Shown: positions 1 to 10,015 of the stretch, in pieces
Numbering within the stretch: the stretch's first letter is position 1
Layout of the letters: each line of letters starts with the position of its first letter
NCBI GenBank assembly: GCA_963942565.1
Contig: OZ012685.1
Span: forward strand, 21,291,175-21,355,174
Source of the DNA: Maea johnstoni
Lineage: Eukaryota > Annelida > Polychaeta > Spionida > Magelonidae
DNA length: 64,000 bases
Reading direction: 5' to 3'
The notes under the pieces: model-generated
What the model was told of the DNA's origin: nothing
Database searches by the model: none
The model's input: only the letters and a program-made list of their open reading frames with translations
Made by a program: the position numbers and the translations under genes

Positions 1-161
1 TATTGAAAACCATCTAAACCCTGCCACATTGGTATTTATTGGATAGCTCTTGCTGAGTACTCTCAGATGGAGTAGCAATTTGGCCAGGGTTTCAGTCATT
101 ATTCAGGTTTTTTGCCTCATTTTGTATTGGCCAAATTAGCCACCAGCAGCATAAGGGTTAA
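1..161 (+). mobile_element. TTAA-type MITE, family A, cut by window edge
   Basis: Right part of a family A element. It carries the family landmarks in order: the ACCATCTAAACCCTG segment, the GGATAGCTCTTGCTGAG segment, CAGGGTTTCAGTCATT, TTTTGTATTGGCCAAATTAG, and the terminal AGCATAAGGG followed by TTAA. The left end lies outside the window. The TTAA flank and CCC-type ends fit non-autonomous piggyBac-like elements; Kolobok also uses TTAA. No coding capacity. Confidence 0.85.
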
Positions 162-285
162 AGAGCATACGTCCTTTAATTGTCACAGGCCAGCATAGTA
201 ATTCCTTCCAATGCCAGACATTTGTAAAGCAGACCTGTCAAATATTATCGGGTTGGAATTGTACCATGTTTGCCAGCCTTAGTTA

Positions 286-513
286 GGCCTAAAAAAAGTT
301 GTTTGTTTCCTGTAACCCTACCCTAACAAGTTTTTTATTCAAAAAAATCCCTACCCTGAATTTTTTTCCGCCCTCCCAACTCCCAATCAAAGTACAACAT
401 GCATAAAACACACATTTTTGACAAAAAAAATAATCCAAAGATATTTTTTTTTACCGACCTACCTACCCTATTTTTTTCAGACCGTTACAGGAAACAAACA
501 ATTTTTTTAGGCC
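286..513 (+). mobile_element. PIF/Harbinger-like MITE, copy 1
   Basis: A 228-bp element with near-perfect inverted ends of about 29 bp, starting GGCCTAAAAAAAGTTGTTTG on the left and mirrored on the right. It is flanked on both sides by TTA (283-285 and 514-516). Three-bp TWA target duplications with G-rich ends are typical of PIF/Harbinger. A second copy in opposite orientation lies at 25251-25481. No open frame; mobilised in trans if at all. Confidence 0.75.
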
Positions 514-516
514 TTA

Positions 517-860
517 TACACCTTGTAGCCTCTGCAAGAAGTTATAGCATGTTGCAGTAGTAATATATGGACACTGTTTTCCCACACATTGTGTGCCCTC
601 AGCTGTGAGATGCATCAGACCTCCCTTGGCCTTTGGTTTTCCAACACAGTTGCCTGGCCTGATCTAAATCCCTATAACACGACATATATGTGGAAGGCAA
701 TGGATCCTGCTACCCTACCCCCCCCCCCCCCCATGTGAATATCACAGAGGGGAAAGGGAGATGGGAGTGGGGGAAAGATGGAAGCCATAAGAACTTGTTA
801 AGGTCTCCGATAGGGTAATAATGGATCCTGCTGCCCGCTTGTGAGAATCAATTGGTTGAG
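517..860. other. Unique AT-leaning spacer with a poly-C run
   Basis: No gene or recognisable element. A run of about 14 C lies at 719-732. After about 840 the sequence grades into the minisatellite that follows. Confidence 0.5.
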
Positions 861-879
861 TTTGGGGGCAGGGAGGCGG

Positions 880-2150
880 GGGGTGAATCATCTGGGTTAT
901 AATTGAGTATATCATATATACATTTTGGGTGGAGGGGGTGAATCAGTTGGGTTGTAATTGAGTATATCATATATACATTTTGGGTGGAGGGGGGTGAATC
1001 ATCTGGGTTATAATTGATTATATCATATATACATTTTGGGGGGAGGGGGGTGAATCATCTGGGTTATAATTGAGTATATCATACATACATTTTGGGGGGA
1101 GGGGGGTGAATCATCTGGGTTGTAATTGAGTATATCATATATACATTTTGGGGGGAGGGGGGTGAATCATCTGGGTTATAATTGATTATATCATATATAC
1201 ATTTTGGGGGGAGGGGGGTGAATCATCTGGGTTATAATTGATTATATCATATATACATTTTGGGGGGAGAGGGTGAATCATCTGGGTTGTAATTGAATAT
1301 ATCATATATACATTTTGGGTGGAGGGGGGTGAATCATCTGGGTTATAATTGATTATATTATATATATATTTTGGGGGGAGGGGGTGAATCATCTGGGTTA
1401 TAATTGATTATATTATATATATATTTTGGGGGGAGGGGGGTGAATCATCTGGGTTATAATTGATTATATCATATATATATTTTGGGGGGAGGGGGGTGAA
1501 TCATCTGGGTTATAATTGATTATATCATATATACATTTTGGGGGGAGGGGGGTGAATCATCTGGGTTATAATTGATTATATCATATATACATTTTGGGGG
1601 GAGGGGGTGAATCATCTGGGTTGTAATTGAATATATCATATATACATTTTGGGTGGAGGGGGGTGAATCATCTGGGTTATAATTGATTATATTATATATA
1701 TATTTTGGGGGGAGGGGGTGAATCATCTGGGTTATAATTGATTATATTATATATATATTTTGGGGGGAGGGGGGTGAATCATCTGGGTTATAATTGATTA
1801 TATCATATATATATTTTGGGGGGAGGGGGGTGAATCATCTGGGTTATAATTGATTATATCATATATACATTTTGGGGGGAGGGGGGTGAATCATCTGGGT
1901 TATAATTGATTATATAATATATACATTTTGGGGGGAGGGGGTGAATCATCTGGGTTGTAATTGAATATATCATATATACATTTTGGGGGGAGGGGGGTGA
2001 ATAATCTGGGTTGTAATTGATTATATCATATATACATTTTGGGGGTAGGGGGTGAATCATTTGGGTTATAATTGATTATATTATATATATTTTTGGGGGG
2101 GAGGGGGGTGAATCATCTGGGTTATAATTGATTATATCATATATATATAT
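880..2150. repeat. Minisatellite, ~56-bp unit with higher-order 334-bp period
   Basis: About 22 head-to-tail copies. Each unit is an AT-rich half (ATCTGGGTTATAATTGATTA, then ATATCATATATACATTTT) followed by a G run of the form GGGGGGAGGGGGG. Variants (TTGTAATTGAATA; TTATATATATA) recur in the same order every 334 bp, so blocks of six units were duplicated together (about 1186, 1520 and 1854). Open frames on the minus strand are by-products of the repeat, not genes. Confidence 0.95.
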
Positions 2151-2199
2151 ATATTGTATTTTGATGATATCTGAATGCGTATAACTATACAGGGCTAGG

Positions 2200-2650
2200 G
2201 AGATGTGTAAGCCTTCTACATACTGGAAGACAATCTGAAATGCATTTGTTTGATAAATAGCATCGGTATCCGTGTCTCTCGAGATCGTTTAGCTCAGGTA
2301 CAGGGAGCATGTCCTTCTGGAAAAGTTTTAAATGACCTTGCAGAGAAAGCTGGGCGTCAGGCCAGAGGTCGCGACACGGGCCCAGCTCCACCCGTACATC
2401 TCCGTCAAGCAATATCGCGCTGGATTCATTCTATCAGGTATATTTACAGGTGAGCTAATCCATGATGGCCCCGCCGCATCCATCAAAGTCGATCCCGACT
2501 CGCGGCCACGTTCATCTGAGTGGATTTCGCCCGGTATCCTGGGCAGAGATGACAGCCCACGGGCATGACAAACGCCCGACTCTAACACCTGCCATAAATA
2601 ACGCCCGCAAAAACAAATGAACTTGTCCGTTTTTGTTGAACGTAACCAAA
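2200..2650. other. GC-richer complex island (candidate regulatory DNA)
   Basis: Non-repetitive sequence with CpGs, unlike the flanking AT-rich spacers. Overlapping open frames occur on both strands, but none has an initiation or splice context that stands out. It contains a CAGGTATATTTACAGGTGAG stretch (paired CAGGT cores) near 2436-2455. Regulatory function is inferred from composition only. Confidence 0.35.
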
Positions 2651-2940
2651 TTCGGCATGCTCAGATTGGATTAAGGGATGGAATTATATTAAATACACCT
2701 TGATGGGGATGTTGAATAAATAACATTTTATGAGCAATAAGTTTGTAGATAACTCAGGCGCGATGGGGAGCCCGCTGCGGTACTGTTGATAACAGGTCTA
2801 GGCACAGGCCATGCAGCTACTGGAACAGTTAACCCTGCGGCCTGCCCGCCTCAAGAGAAAACATTATGTAGCTGGCAGAGCTGCATCCTTTGGATCTTTT
2901 TCATATAGAGTAAGTTTAAAGTTTTCCCATATAAGTTTTC
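2650..2940. other. Unique spacer
   Basis: No gene, repeat or element recognised; a short GC-richer patch lies at 2755-2850. Confidence 0.4.
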
Positions 2941-2973
2941 ACACACACATATATATATATAGAGAGAGAGGGG

Positions 2974-3009
<36 letters not shown>

Positions 3010-3015
3010 GTGAGT

Positions 3016-3092
<77 letters not shown>
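2941..3092. repeat. Compound microsatellite (AC)n(AT)n(AG)n
   Basis: Short AC and AT tracts lead into about 130 bp of nearly pure AG with a GAGT interruption at 3005-3021. The Ser/Leu or Arg/Glu open frames across it are artefacts. Confidence 0.97.
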
Positions 3093-3094
<2 letters not shown>

Positions 3095-3237
3095 AATCTT
3101 TACAAGCATGCCGATATTGCACTGAATTGCATATACTTTCTATAGTTACATGATAACAGCAGCTGAGATATTAGGAATTTTTTTCTATTTTCTATTTTTT
3201 CGTCACTTTTTCTGCCATATTGCGGCTAAATTGTGAC

Positions 3238-3345
3238 TAGCTACATGGGCTACCTCAATAGCCAAGTGCATGGCCTGGAGAATTGCACAATGACTGCTAA
3301 CTGCCTTCAGAGGTTGTCTTGAGTCTTGAGTTCAAATCTGGTTCC
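3238..3345 (+). other. tRNA-derived SINE-like fragment (tentative)
   Basis: TAGCCAAGTGC at 3259-3269 resembles a pol III A box (TRGCNNAGTGG) and GAGTTCAAATC at 3328-3338 resembles a B box. The roughly 60-bp spacing would suit a long-variable-arm tRNA (Leu/Ser type). No cloverleaf closes well, so it is not an intact tRNA. It could be chance. Confidence 0.25.
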
Positions 3346-3589
3346 AGAGAAAGCCACCAGTGACTCATTAATTTCATTTGGTACATGGCCCTTCCTTCAC
3401 AATTGCTGGCTTAAGTGATGATTTGAGGCAGAAAAATTTTGATAAGTTTAATAATAAATTTAAGTCCATATTGAAATTCAAAAGCTGCATATCTTTGATC
3501 ATTCAACCCCTTCATGCTCACTGTGGCCAAAAAAGTAGCCTGATGATTTTGTTGAAATATTTACAGCCAATGCAAAGTCAAGAAAATAT

Positions 3590-3801
3590 TTAACCCTTCT
3601 GGTGCAGAGGTTACTTTCGGCTATGCACAAGAATGCAAAAAATTATGAAAATCATCCTAACCAGGTCATGTGGGTATTCATAGGAAAGCTTTTATTCGGT
3701 ACTATCATATGAGTACCCATGTGCCAGGGTTTCAGTCATTTTTTCAGGTTTTTGCATCATTTGGTATTGGCCAAATTAGCCACCAGCAGCATAAGGGTTA
3801 A
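3590..3801 (+). mobile_element. TTAA-type MITE, family A (nested in B)
   Basis: Full-length copy of about 212 bp bounded by TTAA. Left end CCCTTCTGGTGCAGAGGTTA, right end CACCAGCAGCATAAGGG. It lies inside a family B element at a TTAA site. Confidence 0.85.
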
Positions 3802-3924
3802 AAGAGAAAGGATACTTAGAACGCTGCCTACAACTCCCCTTCAAATATTTTGTGGAATCGTTCTCAATTACAATACTTTTTTCATAAGTATTTCAGATCC
3901 ATACAACAATGTGTAGAGTAAATT

Positions 3925-4127
3925 TTAACCTTTTCATAGCTGGTGGCTAACTTGGTCTACATAAAATGATGACAAAAAGTTTGGAAATTATTGAAACCCT
4001 GGCACATATGATTGTACTCAGCGAGAGCTTTCCTATGAATACCCACATGACTTGGTTCGTATGATTTTCATAATTTTTGACATTCTTCTGTATTGGACAA
4101 AAGTAACCTCAGCATCAGAAGGGTTAA
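3925..4127 (-). mobile_element. TTAA-type MITE, family A (nested in B, opposite orientation)
   Basis: Full-length copy bounded by TTAA, in reverse orientation to the copy 120 bp upstream, so the two could form a large hairpin. It is more diverged than most A copies in the window. Confidence 0.8.
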
Positions 4128-4170
4128 GCATAAATAGGTTAATTAATTTTAATTTCATGTTTTATTTCAG

Positions 4171-4237
4171 TTACCTGTTGCTGGAGGTATAAATGTGGAC
4201 CTTTCCCATGAATTCCTGATACAGAAGGAGATCACAG
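4171..4237 (+). CDS. Possible internal exon, unrecognised product
   Basis: A T-rich tract ending TTTATTTCAG at 4170 gives a good 3' splice site, and CACAG|GTAATT at 4237/4238 a plausible 5' splice site. Only one of three frames is open through the 67 bp, reading LPVAGGINVDLSHEFLIQKE, then IT and a split Gly codon. I do not recognise the family. The sequence is unique in the window and sits just right of the nested MITE, outside it. No matching neighbouring exon was identified. It may instead be a pseudo-exon, since a 22-codon open frame is not significant alone. Confidence 0.3.
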
Positions 4238-4358
4238 GTAATTATGATAGAATTTATCTCAGTATTGACCAAATTGTCATTTATGCTTAAAATGCCAAAT
4301 ATGGTCAGAAAGAAATAGACATTACAGGTGTTCGCAGCCCAACTGTCTTTTTAGTCGT

Positions 4359-4452
4359 TTGTGAATTTATGATTAATTCTGAAGATATTTTCAAAAGTAT
4401 TAATATATCCAGACGACACTTGCCAAGGAGATCTCCAAGCATGAATAAGTCA
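4359..4452 (+). mobile_element. Family B MITE, right-end fragment
   Basis: Matches the right half of B: TTTGTGAATTTATG, a CAAAAGTATTAATATATCCAG segment, AGACGAC, and AGGAGATCTCCAAGCATGAA. The left half is missing. Confidence 0.6.
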
Positions 4453-4559
4453 ATGAATGTTCATTTGTCAGAACAAACCCTTTCATGGTGGAATTGCCTG
4501 AAATTAAAAGCCCTCACTATTTTGGTGATAACTTTTCAATATAAACATATCAAGATTAT

Positions 4560-4746
4560 CAACTTTTCAGAGAGATTGGAGGTGTTCAAAGATTAGCGCC
4601 AAACTAACAATAAACACCCTTCAAATATTATGGCAATTTTACTAAATTCCCAATCTATTTATTTAAAATAAATATACATTTGACTGAGAATTATCACCAA
4701 AACATAAAAATGCCTCTTTCAGTGTTTGGGCATCAATTGGTTAAAG
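4560..4746 (+). mobile_element. Degraded TTAA-type MITE fragment
   Basis: Contains CACCCTTCAAATATTATGG and ends GGGCATCAATTGGTTAA, like the right half of families B and C. Heavily diverged. Confidence 0.4.
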
Positions 4747-5010
4747 TAAAGTTATTGGCTTCTTACTAACCCCTACTGAACTGTCACTTTTGACATATGG
4801 TTGCAGGGTATGATCAGGGATCTTTGTACAGGGGGTCATTTTAATTAAGAGAGTTATCTTACCTCATTGGTTTTAGGCATAGCTAGGGAAAGGTGATAAT
4901 TTGTAGCAAGAAAATCAGACTTTTTAATTTTAGATGGGGGGGGGGGGGCTTGAACCCCCTTTATACCCACAATTGGGTATGTTGAATAAGCGGGACCTTG
5001 AAGTAGGTCT
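4746..5010. other. Unique spacer with poly-G run
   Basis: No gene seen. A run of 13 G lies at about 4936-4948. Confidence 0.5.
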
Positions 5011-5011
5011 T

Positions 5012-5214
5012 TTAAACCCTTATGCTGCTGGTGGCTGATTTGGCCAATACAAAATGATACAAAAACCTGAAACCCTGTCATATGGGTACTCATCTGAGAG
5101 TTCTCAATGAGAGCTATCCAATGAATAGCAACATGACAAAGGTTTAAATGTTTTTCAAAAATCTTTGCATCCTTGTGCTTTGGACGACAGTAGCCACAGC
5201 ATTGGAAGGGTTAA
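5012..5214 (-). mobile_element. TTAA-type MITE, family A
   Basis: Full-length reverse copy: CCCTTATGCTGCTGGTGGCT at its left and AGCATTGGAAGGG-TTAA at its right. It lies directly beside the GC-richer island that starts at about 5225. Confidence 0.85.
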
Positions 5215-5224
5215 CATATGATAG

Positions 5225-5825
5225 CATCATTTCAGTGTCCTCATAATGCAGTCAAGATCACTGAAAATTCACTCAAAATTCTCCACACTGATGACTCAGC
5301 ACGCTGCCTCTGTCGCACCACAGGTACGCGCTCAGACAATGACGGTAAATTACCTGTGCGGGACGATTTCACATAAATTCTTCCAGCCGGTTTTGAGGAC
5401 ACCCGTTGTCTGAACTGAGCCTGCCTCGTCATTGAGTCGAGTTTCCGCGTCTGTCGCTACAACAATGGCTGCCGACGCTGATACTATCAGAACGATATTG
5501 TGGAGCTAAATGGTGGTGACTGGTATAAGATGATAATGGGCATGTAGGTTTGCTACCTGTGCATACCTGTCACTTTACCTTTAATCAAGACACTGATCGG
5601 GTTGCCAGACAAACTCCGCGCAACAATGCCCGCCAAAGGCCCGCATTGTTCGGGCCTCGTCGACGTTGGTCAGGCTGGTGCCTCAGCAGTTTTAGTAGTT
5701 GGCAAATTACAGGGATTTGCGTCAGGGCGCCCTCCCACTCGGGGGTAATGGCGGCCCGCCTCAGGAAGTGGCACTGATCCCACACGCCCCGGGCGGCCCC
5801 TGTCACAGCGATTATCACGGGCCTG
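5225..5825. other. GC-richer complex island
   Basis: CpG-containing unique sequence. TACCTGTGC-type motifs recur (5352, 5550 and 5563 regions). An ATGGCTGCCGACGCTGATAC in good Kozak context at 5465 opens only a 14-codon frame that stops at 5507. Long overlapping frames on both strands give no coherent product. Candidate regulatory DNA by composition. Confidence 0.35.
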
Positions 5826-6640
5826 GAAGAGGGCGCGCAGGCCTCACACCTGAGTGAGGGCTAATTCTCTAGGTACAGGGGAATCTGTCTCCTCTCTCTA
5901 TTCCTCATCCTCCTTATCATAGGAGGCGCGCAGGCCTCACACCTGAGTGAGGGCTAATTCTCTAGGTACAGGGGAATCTGTCTCCTCTCCCTATTCCTCA
6001 TCCTCCTTATCATAGGAGGCACACAGGCCTCACACCTGAGTGAGGGCTAATTCTCTAGGTACAGGGGAGCCTGTCTCCTCTCCCTATTCCTCCTCTTCCT
6101 CCTCCTCCTCCTTATCATAGGAGGTTTAAAGAAGAGGGCGCGCAGGCCTCACACCTGAGTGAGGGCTAATTCTCTATGTACAGGGGAATCTGTCTCCTCT
6201 CCCTATTCCTCCTCCTCCTCCTCTTTATCATAGGAGGTTTAAAGAAGAGGGCGCGCAGGCATCACACCTGAGTGAGGGCTAATTCTCTAGGTACAGGGGA
6301 ATCTGTCTCCTCTCCCTATTCCTCCTCCTCCTCCTCCTTATCATAGGAGGTTTAAAGAAGAGGGCGCGCAGGCCTCACACCTGAGTGAGGGCTAATTCTC
6401 TAGGTACAGGGGAATCTGTCTCCTCTTCCTATTCCTCATCCTCCTTATCATTAAGGAGGCACACAGGCATCACACCTGAGTGAGGGCTAATTCTCTATGT
6501 ACAGGGGAATCTGTCTCCTCTCCCTATTCCTCATCCTCCTCCTTATCATAGGAGGTTTAAATAAGAGGATGCACAGGCCCCATAGCTGAGTGAGGGCTAA
6601 TTCTGTACTTACAGGGAACCCTGTATCATCTCCCTATTCC
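5826..6640. repeat. Minisatellite, ~92-121-bp unit, about 8 copies
   Basis: Units begin GCGCGCAGGCCTCACACCTG, followed by AGTGAGGGCTAATTCTCTAG and GTACAGGGGAATCTGTCTCC, and end in a variable CCT/CTC pyrimidine tract plus TTATCATAGGAGG. Unit length varies mainly through the CTC tract and an optional TTTAAAGAAGA. The last copy is degenerate. It directly abuts the island to its left, and its first unit reads out of it. Confidence 0.92.
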
Positions 6641-6835
6641 TCCTCCTCCTCTTTTTGCTCCTTATCATGGCTAATTCTCTGCATATAGGGGAACCTGTTT
6701 TATTGATATCTGTTACACCTATTCTCACTGTGTCAGCTACATACATAAAGCTATTCAAATTCAAAGCTTTCACATGATGTGATACATTGAAATAACTTGA
6801 CAACAATGCAATATTAGGAAAAAAAAATTATTTCC

Positions 6836-6945
6836 CACAGGCTACATATACAAACATTTTTCAATATTTTTTTAAACTCTATTTTGAAAGTTATACTCAC
6901 AAAGCTGGCAGACCATGTTGGCACTCCAGTTGAAAATGGGTTGAA
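6836..6945 (+). mobile_element. Family C MITE, right-end fragment
   Basis: AGCTGGCAGACCATGTTGGC, then ACTCCAGTTGAAAATGGGTTGA, matches the right end of family C copies at 27892-28121 and 40916-41129. This explains a protein-like open frame starting here. Confidence 0.55.
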
Positions 6946-6974
6946 GGAAGTTATTCACTATGCAAAACTATGCT

Positions 6975-7345
6975 CTAATATAACTGCTCAGGAGGCTTTA
7001 AGGCTAGACCTCATTGACACCGGGTCCCATCGGAGGCCCTCTATGGGCCAACGGGGACACTATTTTATTGCACCTCTTATTTGATTGTGATCTGTAAACT
7101 TATTAAAAGGAAGGTTTTATTGGAGCTCGACTCTCGTTTAGCCTTGCTGTAACACGGCAATAAAATCTGTTTTAATATGCCATAATCCCGCTGCTGTCAT
7201 CTTTATTTGTATTGATTGCCTTAAAGCAAAGGAGCGCCCCCACCATTAGTGCCTTAATTACTGGTCTCCAACTCTTGCGGGGGTCAACCAGCGGCTAACA
7301 TCACGACTCCTGACAACAAAGGCCAATTGTTATGCTCGTAAATCA
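6975..7345. other. Complex island with inverted Sox-type sites
   Basis: Unique, GC-mixed sequence. It holds AT-rich homeodomain-like words (TTTTATTG, CAATAAAA) and an inverted pair AACAAAG-GCC-AATTGTT at 7315-7331, which fits two facing Sox half-sites. Regulatory role inferred. Confidence 0.35.
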
Positions 7346-8742
7346 CAAAAACACATCTTGGTTATGTATTTATGACTGTTAAGATGTCCACACCGTATCT
7401 CATATCCTATCGTACCTGGGTAATGAGTATCACTAGTTTTAAGCTTTATAAGTTTAGCTTTTCTCTTTCTTCATCTACGAAGAAATTTAAAAAATTCAAA
7501 TTTTTTAGACTGCACATTTAATTTTGAAATTGTGAAATATACCTGAATGATGTTTATTTCTTAATCACATTTAGGGTTTTTGATCCATTTATCAATGCAT
7601 CAACTCAATATTTTCCGTATATCTTCATCATTAAATAATATTTCGGATGATATTTGAAAATGGAATGTGCATTAGAGCTCAAGCAATGAGTTTCTTTCAA
7701 AGGCTTATAAAAATCTTTGCTTAATTTCCAAATCATTCTCCGAACTGCAGATAACATTTTCAAGAGAGAACTCTGAGGGTGAATGGGTTAAAATTGAAAA
7801 TTGTAAAAAGATTTTCAAAACTTTGTTTTGTTAGGGGTATAAAGTAAACATTTACAACTACATTTTTGAATTATGAAGAAGATTTTAAGATCGAGCTCTA
7901 TTAATCATTTCTCCTTAAAATATATATTTCAAAATGTTCTGTGGTCTTATACATATAATTATCCTAGTCAAGCCTTTCTTAGGCATTACAGAAGTGAATG
8001 GGTTGAGTTTAGCATCATTTTTAAGATGGGTCATGTGTTTGGGACTAAATTGATTGAAGAAAAAGATCCTCATCATCTAATCAAGAATTCAGACCTCATG
8101 TGCCTTTCAATTCATGGGCAAAAAATGTTGATGGAAGACTAAAACACTACTGCCATTCATATATTAATTATATTTTCAGCATTTAAATACCGGGTGTGTT
8201 ATTTAAATTTGTTAAAAGACCTCCCCTCCTTAAAAAAACAGTGCAGTGAGGTTTGTTGTAAAGCCGTTCCTTATTAGGCATTCGACTCACGCTGTACCGC
8301 TCATGGGTAAAAAATCACATTGTGGTACTTTATAAAATTTTCATAAGAATGATGTTAACAGGAGCATTAGGGCTAATAAGCAGGCGGTGTTTTAAATGCC
8401 TCTAGCCTGTCGGGGTATTAGGGCTATGTAGAGGCCATGACACGGGGGAGATGGGGTGGTGAGAGGGGTACTAAATAGGGGGCATGCAGCATGGAAAAAT
8501 AGGGGGCAGAGATATATTTGTAAGGGGGTTCTGGGAGACCGAAGGTAATATGCAGGAAACTGAAATGTAATGTATGAATTTTGCAAAGTAGGAAAATAGA
8601 TGGCAGGGACATTTTACGTGGTTCTTTGAGATAGAAGGGTACTAAAATAGAAGGTATTGGATAGAATATGAAATTATGTACCAGAGAAATGTCTAAATTG
8701 GGCGTTGATGACAGAAGAGCACTGCATAGGGATTGCTTTATT
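7346..8742. other. AT-rich spacer with degraded MITE pieces
   Basis: No gene seen. Fragments ending in GTGAATGGGTTAA (about 7570-7791) and GTGAATGGGTTGA (about 7860-8011) look like old right ends of TTAA-type elements. From 8400 to 8660 a loose G/A-rich repeat (GGGGTACTAAATAGGGGGCA-like) appears. Confidence 0.45.
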
Positions 8743-8978
8743 TAAACCCATTAATGCTCACAGCGGCCAAAAGCAGCCTCACAATCAATTTTAATGATAT
8801 TTTGCAGGCAAAAGCAAATTCAGGGAAATATTTGAATGATAAATGTCAATCAGAACATTATCTACAGCTCTCCTTCAAATAGTTTTTAAAATCATTCTCA
8901 ATTTTGAATTTATAGTCAAAAGTATCATAGATCCAGACGAAAATTTCTGAAGGAACTCTTTACGTATTAATGGGTTAA
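8743..8978 (+). mobile_element. TTAA-type MITE, family B, complete
   Basis: A 236-bp copy bounded by TTAA on both sides. The ends are inverted (CCCATTAATGC left; GTATTAATGGG right). Internal landmarks: GCGGCCAAAAGCAGCCTCAC, GCAGGCAAAAGCAAATTC, CTCTCCTTCAAATAG, and GTATCATAGATCCAGACGA. Best single reference copy of B in the window. Confidence 0.88.
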
Positions 8979-9031
8979 AGGAGGAATAAACATGTTTATG
9001 AGAAGTGCTGATAGAGGAGAGACCTAGGGGT

Positions 9032-9625
9032 ATGAAATAGGGAATTAGACAGAATAGGGAAATAGAAGGGAGATGTTTTTGAGTGGGGTAATGGGGAAAC
9101 ACTCACTCTCTATGCTGCAAAGGGGTTGACAAATACCCTTATGTGCATAGGGACGTTTATGATAAGGTGCTGTATGACTGAGGGCAGATTTTACATGGGT
9201 TCAGTAAAATACAGGTAGTTGTAAATTTGACTGCTTTGCAGTAGGTGTCAGTTCGCATGCCAATCTCATGTCAAGATAAAATTTTCAACATTCCTTTTTA
9301 TTTCAAATCGGTATTATAATCTGTCTACAATAAATCTGTCTTGGAAGTGGTTCACATATGTGACGTTTTTTATATTCAATTAATTTCCACACATCATTCC
9401 TAAAATACACATGAAATAGGGAATTAGACAGAATAGGGAAATAGAAGGGAGGCATTTTTGAGGGGGGTAATGGGGAAACAGTATGCTGCCAAGGGTTGAC
9501 AAATACCCTTATGTGCATAGGGATGTTTATGATAAAGGTGCTGTATGCCTGAGGGCAGATTTTACATGGGTTCAGTAAAGTACAGGTAGTTGTAAATTTG
9601 ACTGCTTTGCAGAAGGTGTCAGTTC
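9032..9625. repeat. 379-bp tandem duplication
   Basis: The block starting ATGAAATAGGGAATTAGACA at 9032 recurs at 9411, and both copies run on through GGGTTGACAAATACCCTTAT and GACTGCTTTGCAG to GTGTCAGTTC. The dispersed repeat at 9256-9412 lies between them. Confidence 0.85.
9256..9412 (+). repeat. Dispersed repeat F, copy 1
   Basis: Starts CATGCCAATCTCATGTCAAG and runs through CGGTATTATAATCTGTCTAC to CCTAAAATACACAT. It is nearly identical to 11309-11481, apart from a short internal deletion near its end. Neither copy shows clear terminal repeats, so the class is unknown. Confidence 0.75.
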
Positions 9626-9629
9626 AGTG

Positions 9630-10015
9630 TGATGTACCTGCCTATCTGTTATACTGTGAGTGATCTATTGTTGTACCCAGTATAGATGTACAGTTGTTAA
9701 GTGTGATTTAGTATGGGAAGGGTGCAGGGTTGAAAGGTACCGTAACATGTGACACAGGGTGGCTTAGGGTATACCTGTGCCGTGCCACAATACCCAACCC
9801 ACCTGTGGTCTAGCTGTCGCCCTATGAAGGATAGTGTTCCAGGAATCAATACCCTGTTGTGGGTAGCCATCATTTAGGGTTTTCTTCGAGCTGTGGGTTT
9901 AAAGGGTATTGGGTACTGCTATACGGACACGATACCCTGCCCACCTGTGGTTCACCTGTCTACCCACCTCTGTTTCGCAGTACCCGCAACCCGACATGGG
10001 TTCAGCCGATAATAG
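9630..10015. other. Complex sequence with repeated CCCACCTGTGG motif
   Basis: Two similar stretches, ACAATACCCAACCCACCTGT near 9787 and ACGATACCCTGCCCACCTGT near 9929, suggest an old internal duplication. Both carry a CACCTG E-box. No gene seen. Confidence 0.4.

Larger units (their letters stand above)
3502..4142 (+). mobile_element. TTAA-type MITE, family B, split by two family A insertions
   Basis: Family B landmarks run left to right: CCCCTTCATGCTCACTGTGGCC at the left end (3506 onward), the CTACAACTCCCCTTCAAATA motif near 3830, a GATCCATACAACAATG motif near 3897, and the right end AGCATAAATAGGTTAA ending at 4142. The element is interrupted by family A copies at 3590-3801 and 3925-4127, both joined at TTAA. 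Without them it would be about 230 bp, the usual B length. Confidence 0.75.

Noticed and set aside
5465-5509. ATG in good Kozak context (MAADADTIRTILWS)
   Set aside because: The frame stops after 14 codons and no convincing donor site precedes the stop.
5826-6640. Regular repeats considered as a CRISPR array
   Set aside because: Units are contiguous minisatellite copies without unique spacers, in a eukaryotic context. The same holds for all other arrays here.
6884-7084. Protein-like 66-codon plus-strand frame (LTKLADHVGTPVENGLKEV)
   Set aside because: Its first part is the right end of a family C MITE and the rest enters an island; chance frame.
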